Assembly: GCA_903928685.1 (NCBI GenBank)
Contig: CAIYRS010000077.1
Span: 1 to 64,000, forward strand
Length of the DNA: 64,000 nt
Reading direction: 5' to 3'
Source: an uncultured Methylococcaceae bacterium
Lineage (GTDB): Bacteria > Pseudomonadota > Gammaproteobacteria > Methylococcales > Methylomonadaceae
Below are positions 1 through 8,933 of the stretch, piece after piece. The first letter of the stretch is position 1, and every line of letters begins with the position of its first letter. The position numbers were made by a program, and so were the translations under genes. Below the pieces are notes generated by a model. It worked only from the letters and a program-made list of their open reading frames with translations, ran no database searches and had not been told where the DNA came from.

Positions 1-265
1 CCCGTTTGCCGCGTCGAGCACCGGAGTATTTGTCGGGAATAGCCCGAAGGGGTGCGGCATGGATGCCGCACGGCGGCAGATGGGCAGGAAGCCCATTCTG
101 CCGTCCCCCGACAAATACCCCGCAGGGCACAAGTGCGAGGAGCGCAAGACATGAGCGGCAATCGGGCCGCCTTTTCTTTGGCTACTTGCTTTTGGCGGCG
201 CAAAAGAAAGTAGCTCGCCTTCGGGTGCGAGAACCCGATCAAAATAACTGTCGCGATAGCGACTC
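1..265. repeat. Dispersed ~260-bp intergenic repeat, copy 1
   Basis: This stretch is nearly identical to 53503-53750. Both begin cccgtttgccgcgtcgagca and end near gtcgcgatagcgactca, and both contain small hairpins, for example gtgcggcatggatgccgcac. Copy 1 has about 18 extra bases near 108-130 that copy 2 lacks. An open frame runs through it, but the same sequence occurs between genes elsewhere, so it is not annotated as coding. The window edge may cut the element. Confidence 0.8.
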
Positions 266-278
266 AGCATAATTAATT

Positions 279-1238
279 TCAAACCTCAGAAATCGTCTGT
301 GTAACATCAGTTTTATCAGCCGAAATAAGCGCCAATTCCCGCAACTGCATTAATCCGTAAAGACTTTCCAGGCGAGGGCAGGGAACACCCAATTGTCTTC
401 CGGCAGCTACGGCATTGCCCAAAATGGCTTCCGTCTCCATCGCCTGCCCACGTTCAAAATCTAACAACATGCTAGTTTTATACGGCGGCATGTTGTAAGT
501 CATGTCGATATTTTTGTCGATAATATCCTCAGCAAAGTGATGCCCGCTTGCGGCGGCAATTGCCACCACTTCCTGCATAATCGCCCGCACCAAGGCGTCT
601 TGGCTTTGCAAAATCGCCAAGGTCGGCAAACCGCCGGACAACACCGATAACGGATTAAACGGCGCATTCCAAATACATTTTTGCCAACGCGCCGCGACAA
701 TATCAGCAGTGGTCTCACAAGCAATGCCTGCTTGCCGGAACAATTCGGCAAGCTGCTCGGTTTTGGCACTGACAAATCCCGGCAAATTGCCCAATACCAA
801 ACGCCCGTAAGCCAAATGCTGGATTTGCCCTGGCGCAGTACGGTTGCAGCACAAAAACGCCAACGCACTGACGACTTCATTATTGGGAAACGCCGTTTGC
901 AGCTCAGCTTCAATCGCCACGCCGTTTTGGATAAAGACAATCGCGGTGTTATCGCCAACCGCCTCGCGGATTAACGCCACACGATCAATAGCCGGAATGA
1001 TTTTCGTGCAAAGCAAAACCACATCGGCAATACCTTGGTAATCGCTCAACTTTGCCAATACTTGTTCCGGCTTAAACTGCCAAGTGCCTAAAGTGCTGTT
1101 GATGCTAAAACCGTGTTGTTTAACTTCCGTATAATCGGAGCGGCACAAAACCGACACACGAGCGCCCGCTTTTGCCAACAACGCGCCGTAAAAACCACCA
1201 ACTGCGCCTGTGCCGATTACTAAAACATTTAGTGTCAT
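279..1238 (-). CDS. panE: 2-dehydropantoate 2-reductase (ketopantoate reductase)
   Basis: Predicted to reduce 2-dehydropantoate to pantoate with NADPH, in the pantothenate/CoA pathway in the cytoplasm. The protein has 319 aa (family about 300). The N-terminus carries the Rossmann signature GTGAVGG (residues 9-15). The middle has the ApbA/PanE pattern W-x-K-x3-N-x3-N (WQKCIWNAPFN), which contains the catalytic lysine and substrate-binding asparagines. The start is ATG at 1238. It is a lone gene: panB and panC are not in the window, and the next gene upstream lies about 300 bp away. PanE-like paralogs with other 2-oxoacid substrates exist, so the exact substrate is family inference. Confidence 0.85.
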   Translation of the reverse strand: MTLNVLVIGTGAVGGFYGALLAKAGARVSVLCRSDYTEVKQHGFSINSTLGTWQFKPEQVLAKLSDYQGIADVVLLCTKIIPAIDRVALIREAVGDNTAIVFIQNGVAIEAELQTAFPNNEVVSALAFLCCNRTAPGQIQHLAYGRLVLGNLPGFVSAKTEQLAELFRQAGIACETTADIVAARWQKCIWNAPFNPLSVLSGGLPTLAILQSQDALVRAIMQEVVAIAAASGHHFAEDIIDKNIDMTYNMPPYKTSMLLDFERGQAMETEAILGNAVAAGRQLGVPCPRLESLYGLMQLRELALISADKTDVTQTISEV

Positions 1239-1346
1239 GGATTAGGAAAAATGGGATGAAATTGAGTGGGGGATGAGGCTATGAAAATATTCAAAAACCA
1301 CTCGAGTGAAGTTTTTTAACATGTTGATTTTTTTTATAAATTTTAG

Positions 1347-1370
1347 GAGTAAAAAACATATTTTCTACTC
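1347..1370. repeat. Imperfect AAACATRTTT-core palindrome
   Basis: The arms gagtaaaaaaca and tattttctactc form an imperfect hairpin in the gap 1239-1536. It belongs to the same family as the better palindromes at 14494-14529 and 60372-60399. It could act as a weak terminator for the hydrolase or upstream of panE. I see nothing else in this gap. Confidence 0.4.
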
Positions 1371-1536
1371 ATCAATCGAAGGCTTTTACACTCTCGTACC
1401 GTATTCCTCGACATAGAATAAAAGCGGCATAATGTTTTTCAATTATTGCAATTACGGTATTAAGCCGTTGTCACCTATCGTCCTGAAGGGTTTACAGAAA
1501 ATTTGTCATAAACAGCTGTTTTTAAATTTAAAAAAA

Positions 1537-3048
1537 TTACTTTTTTAAGCACTTTATCCAGAAATATTTGGTAATACCGGATATACCGACAATAAAACTG
1601 ACAGAAACTAATACAACTAAACTATTTAGCAAGACGAGTTCTAAGCTAAGGTTATTTTCCAAGTAAAACGAAATTAACCCGCCCAATACTGTCGACATTA
1701 AAGCCGTTATGCCTACCCACCAATAAGTACGAATTTTTAAGCCCTTCTCAAAGCTAATATTCGCATCCCACTGGGTATCATTATTTTTTGGTTTAGGAAA
1801 ATCATTGTTGCTCAATATCCATTCTGTTAAGCGATTTACGAAACAATCTGGTTTATTTTTTAAAAACGTTAAGTATTTGATATGGCTGTAAAGCAATAAA
1901 GGATGGGCTTTGTAACAATAATTTTTTGGTGTTACTGGTCCTGCGTTATAAGAGTCTAATGATGCAGCAACAGGATCGGTATGGTCGAAAATATTTAGCC
2001 ACTCAAACTTATCTGCGAATACGGGTTTTTGAGGATTAATGGGCACAATAGCTCCCCAAAGATAAGCAAATTTGTCTAGCGGGGAGCCATAAGTGACAAA
2101 ACCTCTGAGCTTTTCAAATAAAACATTACGTGAAAGAGCCGCTTGGTCATCTTTTATCCAAAGGGGTCGAGCTGGGCGCATGTCATTAGTATTTTCTTTA
2201 TCCGCAAGTTGTATTACTAACCCTTCTTTCTGAAGGCATTTTTTCCAAGTTTTTTCATTAAGATAATTAGGCAAACAATGCTCGGTCTCCATCAAGCCAT
2301 TCCATGCCACTACAGAGCCCAAGCTATGGGCAAGTACATACCAACGGTCATAATTAAGCGAGCAGGCATCAACCAAAACTTGAACCATTCGGCGTCTTAT
2401 AGAATAGCGGGGTGGAATTCCGAAATCGGTCAGTGTTGCCCCGTTTACCCTTAAAAAATCTTGGTAAAGTTTTACATCGCCTAGATATTGAAAAAGTATG
2501 TCCGCCCTAAAGAAATTTAATCCAATTTTTCGTAAGAAATAAGCCATAGGGATCAAACTAAAAGAGGCTAGCAAAAAAACTAAACCAACAGCGGCGAGAC
2601 GTAATCTCACTAAAAAGTCTTTTTTGGGATCAAAGAGTGATGAAGGTACTTGAAGAGCAGCAGCACCTGGTAAATCGGATTTGTTATAACGCTCAAAAAC
2701 CCAAAGGCTACAAACCCAAAAATAAAACCTTATCCATTCCCATAAGGTACTTTTGTTATCAAGATCGGCCCACCAAACTTCATGGATAAAAAGAGATTTT
2801 TGTACTTTTTCATTATTAATAGAATGAAAAAAATCTATTTGCAAAGGTGCTCCATCTTCTGAGAGCCAAATTTGATTTTCAGCTGCATATTCAGCATCTT
2901 GGGTAACATGCGGTTGTACAGAAACCTGATCTATATTTTTATCAGTCTTTAATGATCGGATAATTTCTAATACTTCGGTAGATAAATGCTCAAAGCGTTT
3001 CTGCTCCCCGATTCCGTGAACTAAAACAATGCCTATTTGTTCAGACAT
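1537..3048 (-). CDS. Membrane-associated alpha/beta-hydrolase-like protein
   Basis: 503 aa, no specific family recognised. The N-terminus has a hydrolase-type LVHGIGEQ (oxyanion strand-turn), and residues around 240 have the nucleophile elbow AHSLGSVVAW, as in serine lipases and esterases. TYGSPLDKF and the HTDPVAAS segment further on are compatible with acid and histidine positions. A hydrophobic segment lies near residues 165-190 and two more near the C-terminus (about 440-500), so it is probably membrane-bound. ATG at 3048 is preceded by AGGGGGC, a good ribosome site. It lies 73 bp downstream of ppsA on the same strand and may be co-transcribed. Substrate unknown. Confidence 0.6.
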   Translation of the reverse strand: MSEQIGIVLVHGIGEQKRFEHLSTEVLEIIRSLKTDKNIDQVSVQPHVTQDAEYAAENQIWLSEDGAPLQIDFFHSINNEKVQKSLFIHEVWWADLDNKSTLWEWIRFYFWVCSLWVFERYNKSDLPGAAALQVPSSLFDPKKDFLVRLRLAAVGLVFLLASFSLIPMAYFLRKIGLNFFRADILFQYLGDVKLYQDFLRVNGATLTDFGIPPRYSIRRRMVQVLVDACSLNYDRWYVLAHSLGSVVAWNGLMETEHCLPNYLNEKTWKKCLQKEGLVIQLADKENTNDMRPARPLWIKDDQAALSRNVLFEKLRGFVTYGSPLDKFAYLWGAIVPINPQKPVFADKFEWLNIFDHTDPVAASLDSYNAGPVTPKNYCYKAHPLLLYSHIKYLTFLKNKPDCFVNRLTEWILSNNDFPKPKNNDTQWDANISFEKGLKIRTYWWVGITALMSTVLGGLISFYLENNLSLELVLLNSLVVLVSVSFIVGISGITKYFWIKCLKK

Positions 3049-3121
3049 ACACGCCCCCTAATTGATTTAAAATTTAATTTCAAATAAAACTCAAACGAAA
3101 TGTATTATTTGAGTTTTTCAA

Positions 3122-5530
3122 TTACTGCGTCAACCTCAGTTCAGTTTCCAATACTAATTGGGTGGTTTTCAGCACCGTATCAGGGTTCAAACTCATCGAA
3201 TCAATCCCAATTTCCACCAAATATTCCGCCATTTCAGGATAATCCGAAGGTGCTTGTCCGCACAGGCCACAATGGCGATGATTTCGGTGTGCGCCTTCCA
3301 CTGCCATTTTAATCATCATTTTCACGCCCGCATCGCGCTCGTCAAAATCTTCGGCGACGATAGCAGAATCACGGTCTACGCCTAGCGTCAATTGCGTCAA
3401 ATCATTCGAACCAATAGAAAAACCGTCGAAATGTTTGGAAAACTCATCAATCAAAATGACATTGTTCGGAATTTCGCACATCACATAAATTTGCAGGCCG
3501 TTTTTGCCGCGCTCCAAACCCAGTTCCGCCATATAGGCCAAGACGCGCTTCGCTTCGTCAACGCGGCGGCAGAACGGGATCATCAAAATCACGTTGCTTA
3601 ATCCCATGTCTTCGCGTACCCGTTTCATCGCCGCGCATTCCAGCGCAAAACCTTCGGCATAAGCTTGATGGGTGTAGCGGGATGCGCCACGGAAGCCGAT
3701 CATCGGATTTTCTTCGTCAAACTCAAACCAACGTCCGCCTAGTAACGTGGCGTATTCGTTGGTTTTAAAATCAGACATTCGCACCACCACGGGTTTGGGA
3801 TAAAACGCGGCGGCAATCGTGCTCACGCCTTCGGAAAGTTTTTGGATGAAAAACTCGGCGGCGGTGGCGTGGTTGCGGGTCAGTTGCGCCAATTGTTCCC
3901 GCTCATCGGCATCTTGCACTCGTTCAGGATGCAGTAAGGCCATCGGATGCGCCTTGATGTATTCGGTGATGATGAATTCCATCCGCGCCAAACCCACGCC
4001 ATCATTCGGTAAGAAGCTGGTTTTAAAGGCCAGTTCGGGGTTGCCGATGTTGAGCATAATGTGGGTGTTGGGATGCTGTAAACCAGACAAATCCGTGGTT
4101 TGGATGTCAAAAGCCAACAAGCCTTCGTAGACTTTGCCATTGTCGCCTTCGGCACAGGACACGGTGACAGCCGAGCCGTCTTTAATCGTGGTCGTGGCGT
4201 TGTCGCAACCAATCACCGCCGGAACCCCAAGTTCGCGGGAGATAATCGCCGCATGGCAAGTCCGTCCACCGCGATTGGTGACGATGGCGGAGGCGATTTT
4301 CATCACCGGTTCCCAATCGGGCGTGGTCATATCGGCAATCAGCACATCGCCTGCCTTGAAACTACCCAATTGCCCGACATGTTCGATAATCCGCGCCGTT
4401 CCGGTGGCGATTTTGCTGCCGACCGCGTGACCCGTGACAATCGCTTTGCCTTGGCCTTTCAGCACATATTGCTCCAAGACCATACCGCTTAATTGTGACA
4501 CCACGGTTTCAGGCCGCGCCTGTACGATGTACAACTTGCCGTCGAGGCCATCTTTCGCCCATTCCATATCCATCGGTTTGGCGTGTCCGGCCTTGTCGCT
4601 GTAATGCTGTTCGATTTTCAATGCGTAATCGGCAAGCGTCAGCACATCGGCATCGTCCAAACAAAACCGTCCGCGTTCTTCTTCCGAGGTGACGATATTG
4701 CGGGTCGGTTCGCAGGTGCGCCCGTCGCTGTAGACCATCTTGATTTTTTTCGCGCCCAAAGTGCGTTTCAACACGGCGCGGTGGCCTTGACGGAATGTGG
4801 GTTTGTGGACGTAAAATTCATCGGGATCGACCGCGCCTTGCACGACGTTTTCGCCCAAGCCATAAGCTCCGGTAATGAAAACGACATCGCTAAAACCCGA
4901 TTCGGTATCCAGCGAAAACATCACGCCGCTGGCGTCCAAATCCGAACGTACCATCTTCATAATGCCGATAGACAAGGCCAGTTTGAAATGGTCGAAACCT
5001 TGGTCGATGCGGTAATGGATGGCGCGGTCAGTAAACAAACTGGCAAAACAGCGTTTGCAGGCTTCCAGCAAAGCTTGTTCGCCGCGAATATTCAGATAAG
5101 TGTCTTGCTGGCCAGCAAAACTGGCGGTCGGTAAATCCTCGGCAGTCGCCGAACTGCGCACCGCAACGCTTAAGTCTTCACCGTATTGTTGTTGCAATTG
5201 TGCATAGGCGGCGAGAATTTGCGTGACCAAATCGGTTGGCAGTGGCGCGGCGTAGATAATCTCGCGGGCTTGCAAGGCGCGTTTGGCAAGGTCGTTGACA
5301 TCGTCAGGATTTAAGGCATCCAAGGCCTGATGCAAACCCGTCCAAGCATCGGCTTTGTCCAGCACATAACGGTAGGCTTCGGCAGTAATCGCAAAACCGT
5401 TTGGGATTAAAATGCCCTGCGGCGTGAGTTCTTGATACATTTCCCCCAGCGAGGCATTTTTGCCGCCGACGAGAGGGATGTCGTCTATGGTCAGTTCGTT
5501 GAACCAGCGGATGTAGTTGTGCGTAGTCAT
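3122..5530 (-). CDS. ppsA: Phosphoenolpyruvate synthase
   Basis: Makes PEP, AMP and phosphate from pyruvate, ATP and water. The 802-aa length fits the family. The order is an N-terminal ATP-grasp-like pyruvate/phosphate-binding domain (LVGGKNASLGEM near residue 20, AVRSSATAEDLP near 125), a swivelling phosphohistidine domain with TNRGGRTCHAAI (His near 420), and a C-terminal PEP/pyruvate TIM barrel with the GSNDLTQLTLGVDRDS signature and CGLCGQAPSDYP. ATG at 5530 has GGAGATCC just upstream. In a methanotroph the enzyme would work alongside NifJ in the pyruvate-PEP node. The upstream gap holds a palindromic repeat rather than an obvious regulator site. Confidence 0.95.
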   Translation of the reverse strand: MTTHNYIRWFNELTIDDIPLVGGKNASLGEMYQELTPQGILIPNGFAITAEAYRYVLDKADAWTGLHQALDALNPDDVNDLAKRALQAREIIYAAPLPTDLVTQILAAYAQLQQQYGEDLSVAVRSSATAEDLPTASFAGQQDTYLNIRGEQALLEACKRCFASLFTDRAIHYRIDQGFDHFKLALSIGIMKMVRSDLDASGVMFSLDTESGFSDVVFITGAYGLGENVVQGAVDPDEFYVHKPTFRQGHRAVLKRTLGAKKIKMVYSDGRTCEPTRNIVTSEEERGRFCLDDADVLTLADYALKIEQHYSDKAGHAKPMDMEWAKDGLDGKLYIVQARPETVVSQLSGMVLEQYVLKGQGKAIVTGHAVGSKIATGTARIIEHVGQLGSFKAGDVLIADMTTPDWEPVMKIASAIVTNRGGRTCHAAIISRELGVPAVIGCDNATTTIKDGSAVTVSCAEGDNGKVYEGLLAFDIQTTDLSGLQHPNTHIMLNIGNPELAFKTSFLPNDGVGLARMEFIITEYIKAHPMALLHPERVQDADEREQLAQLTRNHATAAEFFIQKLSEGVSTIAAAFYPKPVVVRMSDFKTNEYATLLGGRWFEFDEENPMIGFRGASRYTHQAYAEGFALECAAMKRVREDMGLSNVILMIPFCRRVDEAKRVLAYMAELGLERGKNGLQIYVMCEIPNNVILIDEFSKHFDGFSIGSNDLTQLTLGVDRDSAIVAEDFDERDAGVKMMIKMAVEGAHRNHRHCGLCGQAPSDYPEMAEYLVEIGIDSMSLNPDTVLKTTQLVLETELRLTQ

Positions 5531-5600
5531 TTGGATCTCCTTTTATTTTTGTTATGGAGAAATTTTGGCTAGATCGCGTAATGGTAAATTTTCTGAAGAT

Positions 5601-5679
5601 TAAGCCGTTCGTGGTGAGCTTGTCGAACCATGAACGGCTTAACCGCCCATCCTTCGACAAGCTCAGGACGAACGGTTAA
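5601..5679. repeat. REP-like palindrome (CTTCGACAAGCTCAGGACGAAC type)
   Basis: Two oppositely oriented copies of a roughly 28-bp unit containing ttcgacaagctcaggacgaa make an imperfect palindrome between ppsA and the globin relic. The same unit is the core of the larger elements at 51930-52167 and 56238-56524. Apart from it, 5531-5845 shows no gene. Confidence 0.75.
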
Positions 5680-5845
5680 GCCTAAAACAGAAAACCTGAC
5701 CGTTTGAAACAAATCCTAACCAATAATAAACTTACATTTTACGTGGGTATATTACCAGTTACTTGAGGAATACGCATGAACATCAAACATATGGAGATAC
5801 GTAAATGGTACGAGGAGAGGGTTGATATTTGGCGAGGTTACCAAG

Positions 5846-6225
5846 TTATTGATTAATCATATGCGTTGCCAATTGTTGCAAGGCATTGCGGAGATTAGTT
5901 TCCAGTGTGGCATCCATCGGTACATCGGCTATCGCCTTATTCATGTACAACATCCATTGGTCACGTTCAGATTCACCAATCGCAAACGGCAGGTGGCGGG
6001 CACGCAACATAGATGACCGAATTCTTCAATAAACAAATTAGGGCCACCTAAGCAGCCTGACAGAAACTTGAACAATTTCTCTTTAGCGGTGGAAAGATCG
6101 GTCTGATGAATAGCGCGAATGCCTGCCACTTCGGGTAAGGTATCCATGTAAAAATAAAAGCGGTCGACTAAGTTAAGAATGGCTTGTTCGCGACCCATTG
6201 CGCCGTAAGGTGTTTGGGTTGTCAT
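5846..6225 (-). pseudogene. Truncated globin, frameshifted
   Basis: The first ~70 residues (from MTTQTPYGAM, with LVDRFYFYMD and FLSGCLGGPNLF) match a group II truncated haemoglobin, a small haem protein linked to O2/NO handling. After EEFGH the frame breaks. One base appears to be missing near 6011-6012; restoring it gives MLRARHLPFAIGESERDQW and a normal globin C-terminus ending ATHMINQ at the stop 5846-5848. The rebuilt protein is about 126 aa, the family's normal length. As given, the frame ends at 5941 with a 94-aa nonsense tail. Either a recent mutation or a sequencing error fits, because the sequence on both sides of the break is intact. Confidence 0.85.
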
Positions 6226-6277
6226 TGCAAATGGCTTTGTAAGATTGGTAAGTTGTTGATAGTGGCTAATTAGTTTG

Positions 6278-6359
6278 TAGGATGTACCGACGAGAGGAGG
6301 CGCATCGTTCGCGGTTGTTTGTTACGCGATTGATGCGCTTCGTGCCTGAGAACATCCTA
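6278..6359. repeat. Palindromic intergenic repeat (taggatgt...acatccta)
   Basis: The outer arms taggatgt/acatccta and inner gcgcatc/gatgcgc are inverted. It is related to the shorter element at 37128-37162 and to partial matches near 61578. It lies between the globin relic and a small unknown gene and has no coding content. Confidence 0.55.
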
Positions 6360-6388
6360 TTTAGCCCATCTTATCGATTTATGTCTTT

Positions 6389-6799
6389 CTATTTTCGAAA
6401 TATTAGTAACTCTCCATCATTTAGTTGTGCTACGAGTCCATATTTTTCTTGGCTTCTAATAATTAACTTGCCTTCAAAAGTAGACAATATATCCTTTTTT
6501 TTATTGCTACTGTATGACGATAAGACTTTACCTATCGCCATTTGTGCAACAGGGATTAACCCACCCGTTACAACGCCAAGTATTGCTGATATTGCAACCT
6601 GAGCATCGGCCATTGCGTTTGAGTTCTTGAAATAACTCAAACGCCTATCTATATGATTATAAGATTCCGACATCTCTTTACACAAAATAATGGCATCAGC
6701 CTCTTTATCCATTGCACTTTTAAATTGCATCCAAGTAATACAACGCTCCAAACGGTAAAATGTTTTGTCTCCATCGGGAAAATGAATTGTAAATATCAT
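6389..6799 (-). CDS. Hypothetical protein with glycine-rich hydrophobic stretch
   Basis: 136 aa from ATG at 6799; an upstream in-frame TTG (6811) is less likely. No family recognised. The N-terminal half is mixed and charged (FTIHFPDGDK). The middle has a hydrophobic, glycine-rich segment (AISAILGVVTGGLIPVAQMA, about residues 70-90) that could insert in a membrane. The C-terminus is basic, then beta-like (KYGLVAQLNDGELLIF). AT content is higher than in the flanking metabolic genes, which suggests an accessory gene. Confidence 0.5.
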   Translation of the reverse strand: MIFTIHFPDGDKTFYRLERCITWMQFKSAMDKEADAIILCKEMSESYNHIDRRLSYFKNSNAMADAQVAISAILGVVTGGLIPVAQMAIGKVLSSYSSNKKKDILSTFEGKLIIRSQEKYGLVAQLNDGELLIFRK

Positions 6800-6941
6800 A
6801 ATAAAGCCCAAATTTTCGTTAAATTTAAATATTTTAAATACCCAAGAGACGTATTACCAAAGTGTTGTGGAGAATGAGAATATTCAAAAATTTGCTTAGT
6901 GCCTTTAAGTTATTAATTCTCAAAGCCTTAATTCATAAGAT

Positions 6942-7457
6942 TCAGAGAAAAGCAAATAGAAGACATAAAGAAACGGTGTGGGATAAAAAAAACAAATATT
7001 CTCTTATAGCATGAAAATATCTAGTGAAAATTGTTTTGATATTAAAACCATTTGGGTATGTCTTGGGAAAGGTATATAGAAATAAGAACAAAATCGCATT
7101 AAAAACAACAGCTAGGATAATGAAATTACCACTACCAGTAGGCATACTATTCAACTGTAAGACATCTTTGCATTTATCAATAAGATATAAAAAACTTAAA
7201 ACATAAGCGAATGTTGATACAAACCATACTAATAAAATACTTTCGTTTTGCTGCGCTTGGTTATAAATGATTTTTGCTGAACCGTAGGAAGAAAAGAAGA
7301 TAAACCCAATTAGGATTGCTGTTGCAACTCTTTTGTTTGGTATTGTTGAATCAAGTTCTATTGAAGTCCCAAACCAATTTAGCAAAGCAACTATAAATGT
7401 AATTATGCTAATCAAATTGCCTAATAAAGTTATTATTTTTTCAAAAGATATATACAT
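6942..7457 (-). CDS. Hypothetical integral membrane protein
   Basis: 171 aa with about five hydrophobic segments (near residues 10-28, 42-60, 75-95, 108-128 and 150-170) separated by short polar loops. No family recognised. The gene is strikingly AT-rich compared with ppsA or nifJ. ATG at 7457 follows tagggacaaaaa, a weak ribosome site. It sits between another unknown gene and the HicAB pair, in what looks like an accessory patch. Confidence 0.5.
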   Translation of the reverse strand: MYISFEKIITLLGNLISIITFIVALLNWFGTSIELDSTIPNKRVATAILIGFIFFSSYGSAKIIYNQAQQNESILLVWFVSTFAYVLSFLYLIDKCKDVLQLNSMPTGSGNFIILAVVFNAILFLFLYTFPKTYPNGFNIKTIFTRYFHAIREYLFFLSHTVSLCLLFAFL

Positions 7458-7497
7458 TTTTTGTCCCTACATGGATTACTTTTCGTTCTTACTTGCT

Positions 7498-7833
7498 TTA
7501 AACACCCACCTCACGACTCAATGCCTCAGCAACCCACTGGTTCAAACTTTTGCCTTGTGCTGTTGCTGCACTAACAACATCAGCGTGTAGATTTGCCGGA
7601 ATACGCACATTAAATTTACCGGAAAAAGCTTTGCGTGGCTCTATGCCTTTTTCGCGGCACACATCCAAAAATACTTTGAGTGATAGCTCGCCTTCGTGCT
7701 TAAGCCCTTCCACATCGGCGGCATAAAAATCCGCACTACCGTTCAGGTCAATAAATTCTCCTCTGAACAGGGCAATATCGGGGTCATAAGTAATAATTGC
7801 TTTATGATCTTGAATTTTCATTACGTTAATCAT
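7498..7833 (-). CDS. hicB: HicB-family antitoxin
   Basis: 111 aa. The N-terminal half is the HicB RNase-H-like fold (KAIITYDPDIALFRGEFIDL, FYAADVEGLKHEGELSLKVF). The C-terminus is a ribbon-helix-helix DNA-binding region (GKFNVRIPANLHADVVSAAT, SLNQWVAEALS). It should neutralise HicA and repress the operon. Its ATG overlaps the stop of hicA in an ATGA tetranucleotide, so the two are translationally coupled in the usual hicA-hicB order. C-terminal RHH HicBs are common. Confidence 0.9.
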   Translation of the reverse strand: MINVMKIQDHKAIITYDPDIALFRGEFIDLNGSADFYAADVEGLKHEGELSLKVFLDVCREKGIEPRKAFSGKFNVRIPANLHADVVSAATAQGKSLNQWVAEALSREVGV

Positions 7834-8084
7834 GGATTTACCTCGTTGTCATTTAGCCACTTGCGGATTGAAGCAACTGCGCCCTTGTCGGTATTTGGCG
7901 ACGGATGTGGGCGATGGAATACCCGTACTTCGCCAAACAGGACAACCGCAATCCGAGACCCTTCACGCTCACTAATCTCCGCACCCAGTTCTGCCAATAA
8001 TGCTTCAATATCGCGCCATTGGATATTGCCGCTAACTGGGTGAGCAAAAATGGCTTCTAATGTTTTTTTGTGTTTGCGCTTTAT
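7830..8084 (-). CDS. hicA: HicA-family mRNA interferase toxin, no canonical start codon
   Basis: The frame reads KRKHKKTLEAIFAHPVSGNI, then QWRDIEALLAELGAE, GSRIAVVLFGEVRVFHRPHP and DKGAVASIRKWL. This is a full-length double-stranded-RNA-binding HicA toxin with its catalytic-type histidine in FHRPHP. A stop (tag) lies only six codons before KRKHKK, and no ATG, GTG or TTG falls between. The codon where the methionine is expected is ATA (8082-8084). Either a rare ATA start is used or the start has been lost, leaving a toxin pseudogene with an intact antitoxin. With ATA the product is 84 aa, the usual length. Confidence 0.8.
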   Translation of the reverse strand: MKRKHKKTLEAIFAHPVSGNIQWRDIEALLAELGAEISEREGSRIAVVLFGEVRVFHRPHPSPNTDKGAVASIRKWLNDNEVNP

Positions 8085-8136
8085 AGCCCAATAGTACTAA
8101 ATTTCAGTACTAATTTAAAGCTAAAGCGTTTTATTT

Positions 8137-8901
8137 CTATTGAATTTTTAACCATTCCAAATAAGACGGTTCTTCCATAATGTCATCATGGTTTGTATTA
8201 GAAATGACTGTTAGCGTCGCCACATTTTTGCTAAAGCTTTTATAAAGCTGTTCGGTGTTGGCATACGGGATGACTTGGTCGTGTGAAGCAGCGACCACTA
8301 AAGTCGGGGCGGTGATTTGCGGGGCGTATCGCCACGATTCAAATTTATCCATCAACAGCCAGTTGATCGGAAACAGCGGAAACTTGCCTTGCGCCACATT
8401 GAGGATGCTGTCAAACGGCGTAATCAGGACAAGCTTAGCGATGGGGCGTTGGCTGGCTAATCGGGCGGCAACTCCCGAACCCAAGCTCCGCCCGACTACT
8501 ACAACATGCGAATGCTGCGGGTAAACCAACTTATCAAACAAGGCTAGCGCATCATCATGCAAAGCAGACTCGCTAGGCTCGCCAGTGCTATCGCTATAAC
8601 CCCGATAATGCGGCAGATAAATGGCATAGTCTGGAAACATCTTTGTAAACAAAGGCAAGCTCCAAGCCACATCTTCCATATTGCCACCGAAATAAATCAG
8701 GGCATTTTCGCTTTTTTGCTGATGTGCGGTAATGGCTAACTCAGCGCCTGTGACCGCCAACTTGAGTTTTCCAGCCGCCGCTTCAGCACTAGTACTGGGT
8801 GTTGGATGGTAAATTAAAGATCGCTGGGCGAGGTATAAACCTAAGCAAAGCACCAGATAAATGCCCGTAACGGCAAAAGTAATCACAAAAAGACGCGGCA
8901 T
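8137..8901 (-). CDS. Alpha/beta hydrolase, ABHD13/Bem46-like
   Basis: 254 aa. An N-terminal membrane anchor (about residues 4-24, LFVITFAVTGIYLVLCLGLY) is followed by a hydrolase fold: IYFGGNMED (oxyanion loop), LPHYRGYSDS, the nucleophile elbow VVGRSLGSG with the catalytic serine, ASHDQVIPY with the acid, and NTNHDDIME with the histidine. This arrangement is typical of membrane-anchored Bem46/ABHD12-13 hydrolases. Substrate unknown. It is separated from the next gene by only 32 bp and may share the transcript of the downstream-oriented metabolic genes. Confidence 0.75.
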   Translation of the reverse strand: MPRLFVITFAVTGIYLVLCLGLYLAQRSLIYHPTPSTSAEAAAGKLKLAVTGAELAITAHQQKSENALIYFGGNMEDVAWSLPLFTKMFPDYAIYLPHYRGYSDSTGEPSESALHDDALALFDKLVYPQHSHVVVVGRSLGSGVAARLASQRPIAKLVLITPFDSILNVAQGKFPLFPINWLLMDKFESWRYAPQITAPTLVVAASHDQVIPYANTEQLYKSFSKNVATLTVISNTNHDDIMEEPSYLEWLKIQ

Positions 8902-8933
8902 GTTAATGTCCAGAAAAATTCAGGCTAACAATA

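Noticed and set aside
6-272. 88-aa open frame at the window start
   Set aside because: It lies wholly inside a dispersed repeat whose second copy (53503-53750) is intergenic and carries small deletions that break the frame.
7853-8047. 64-aa minus-strand frame over hicA
   Set aside because: It is out of frame with the clear HicA sequence at 7830-8084.
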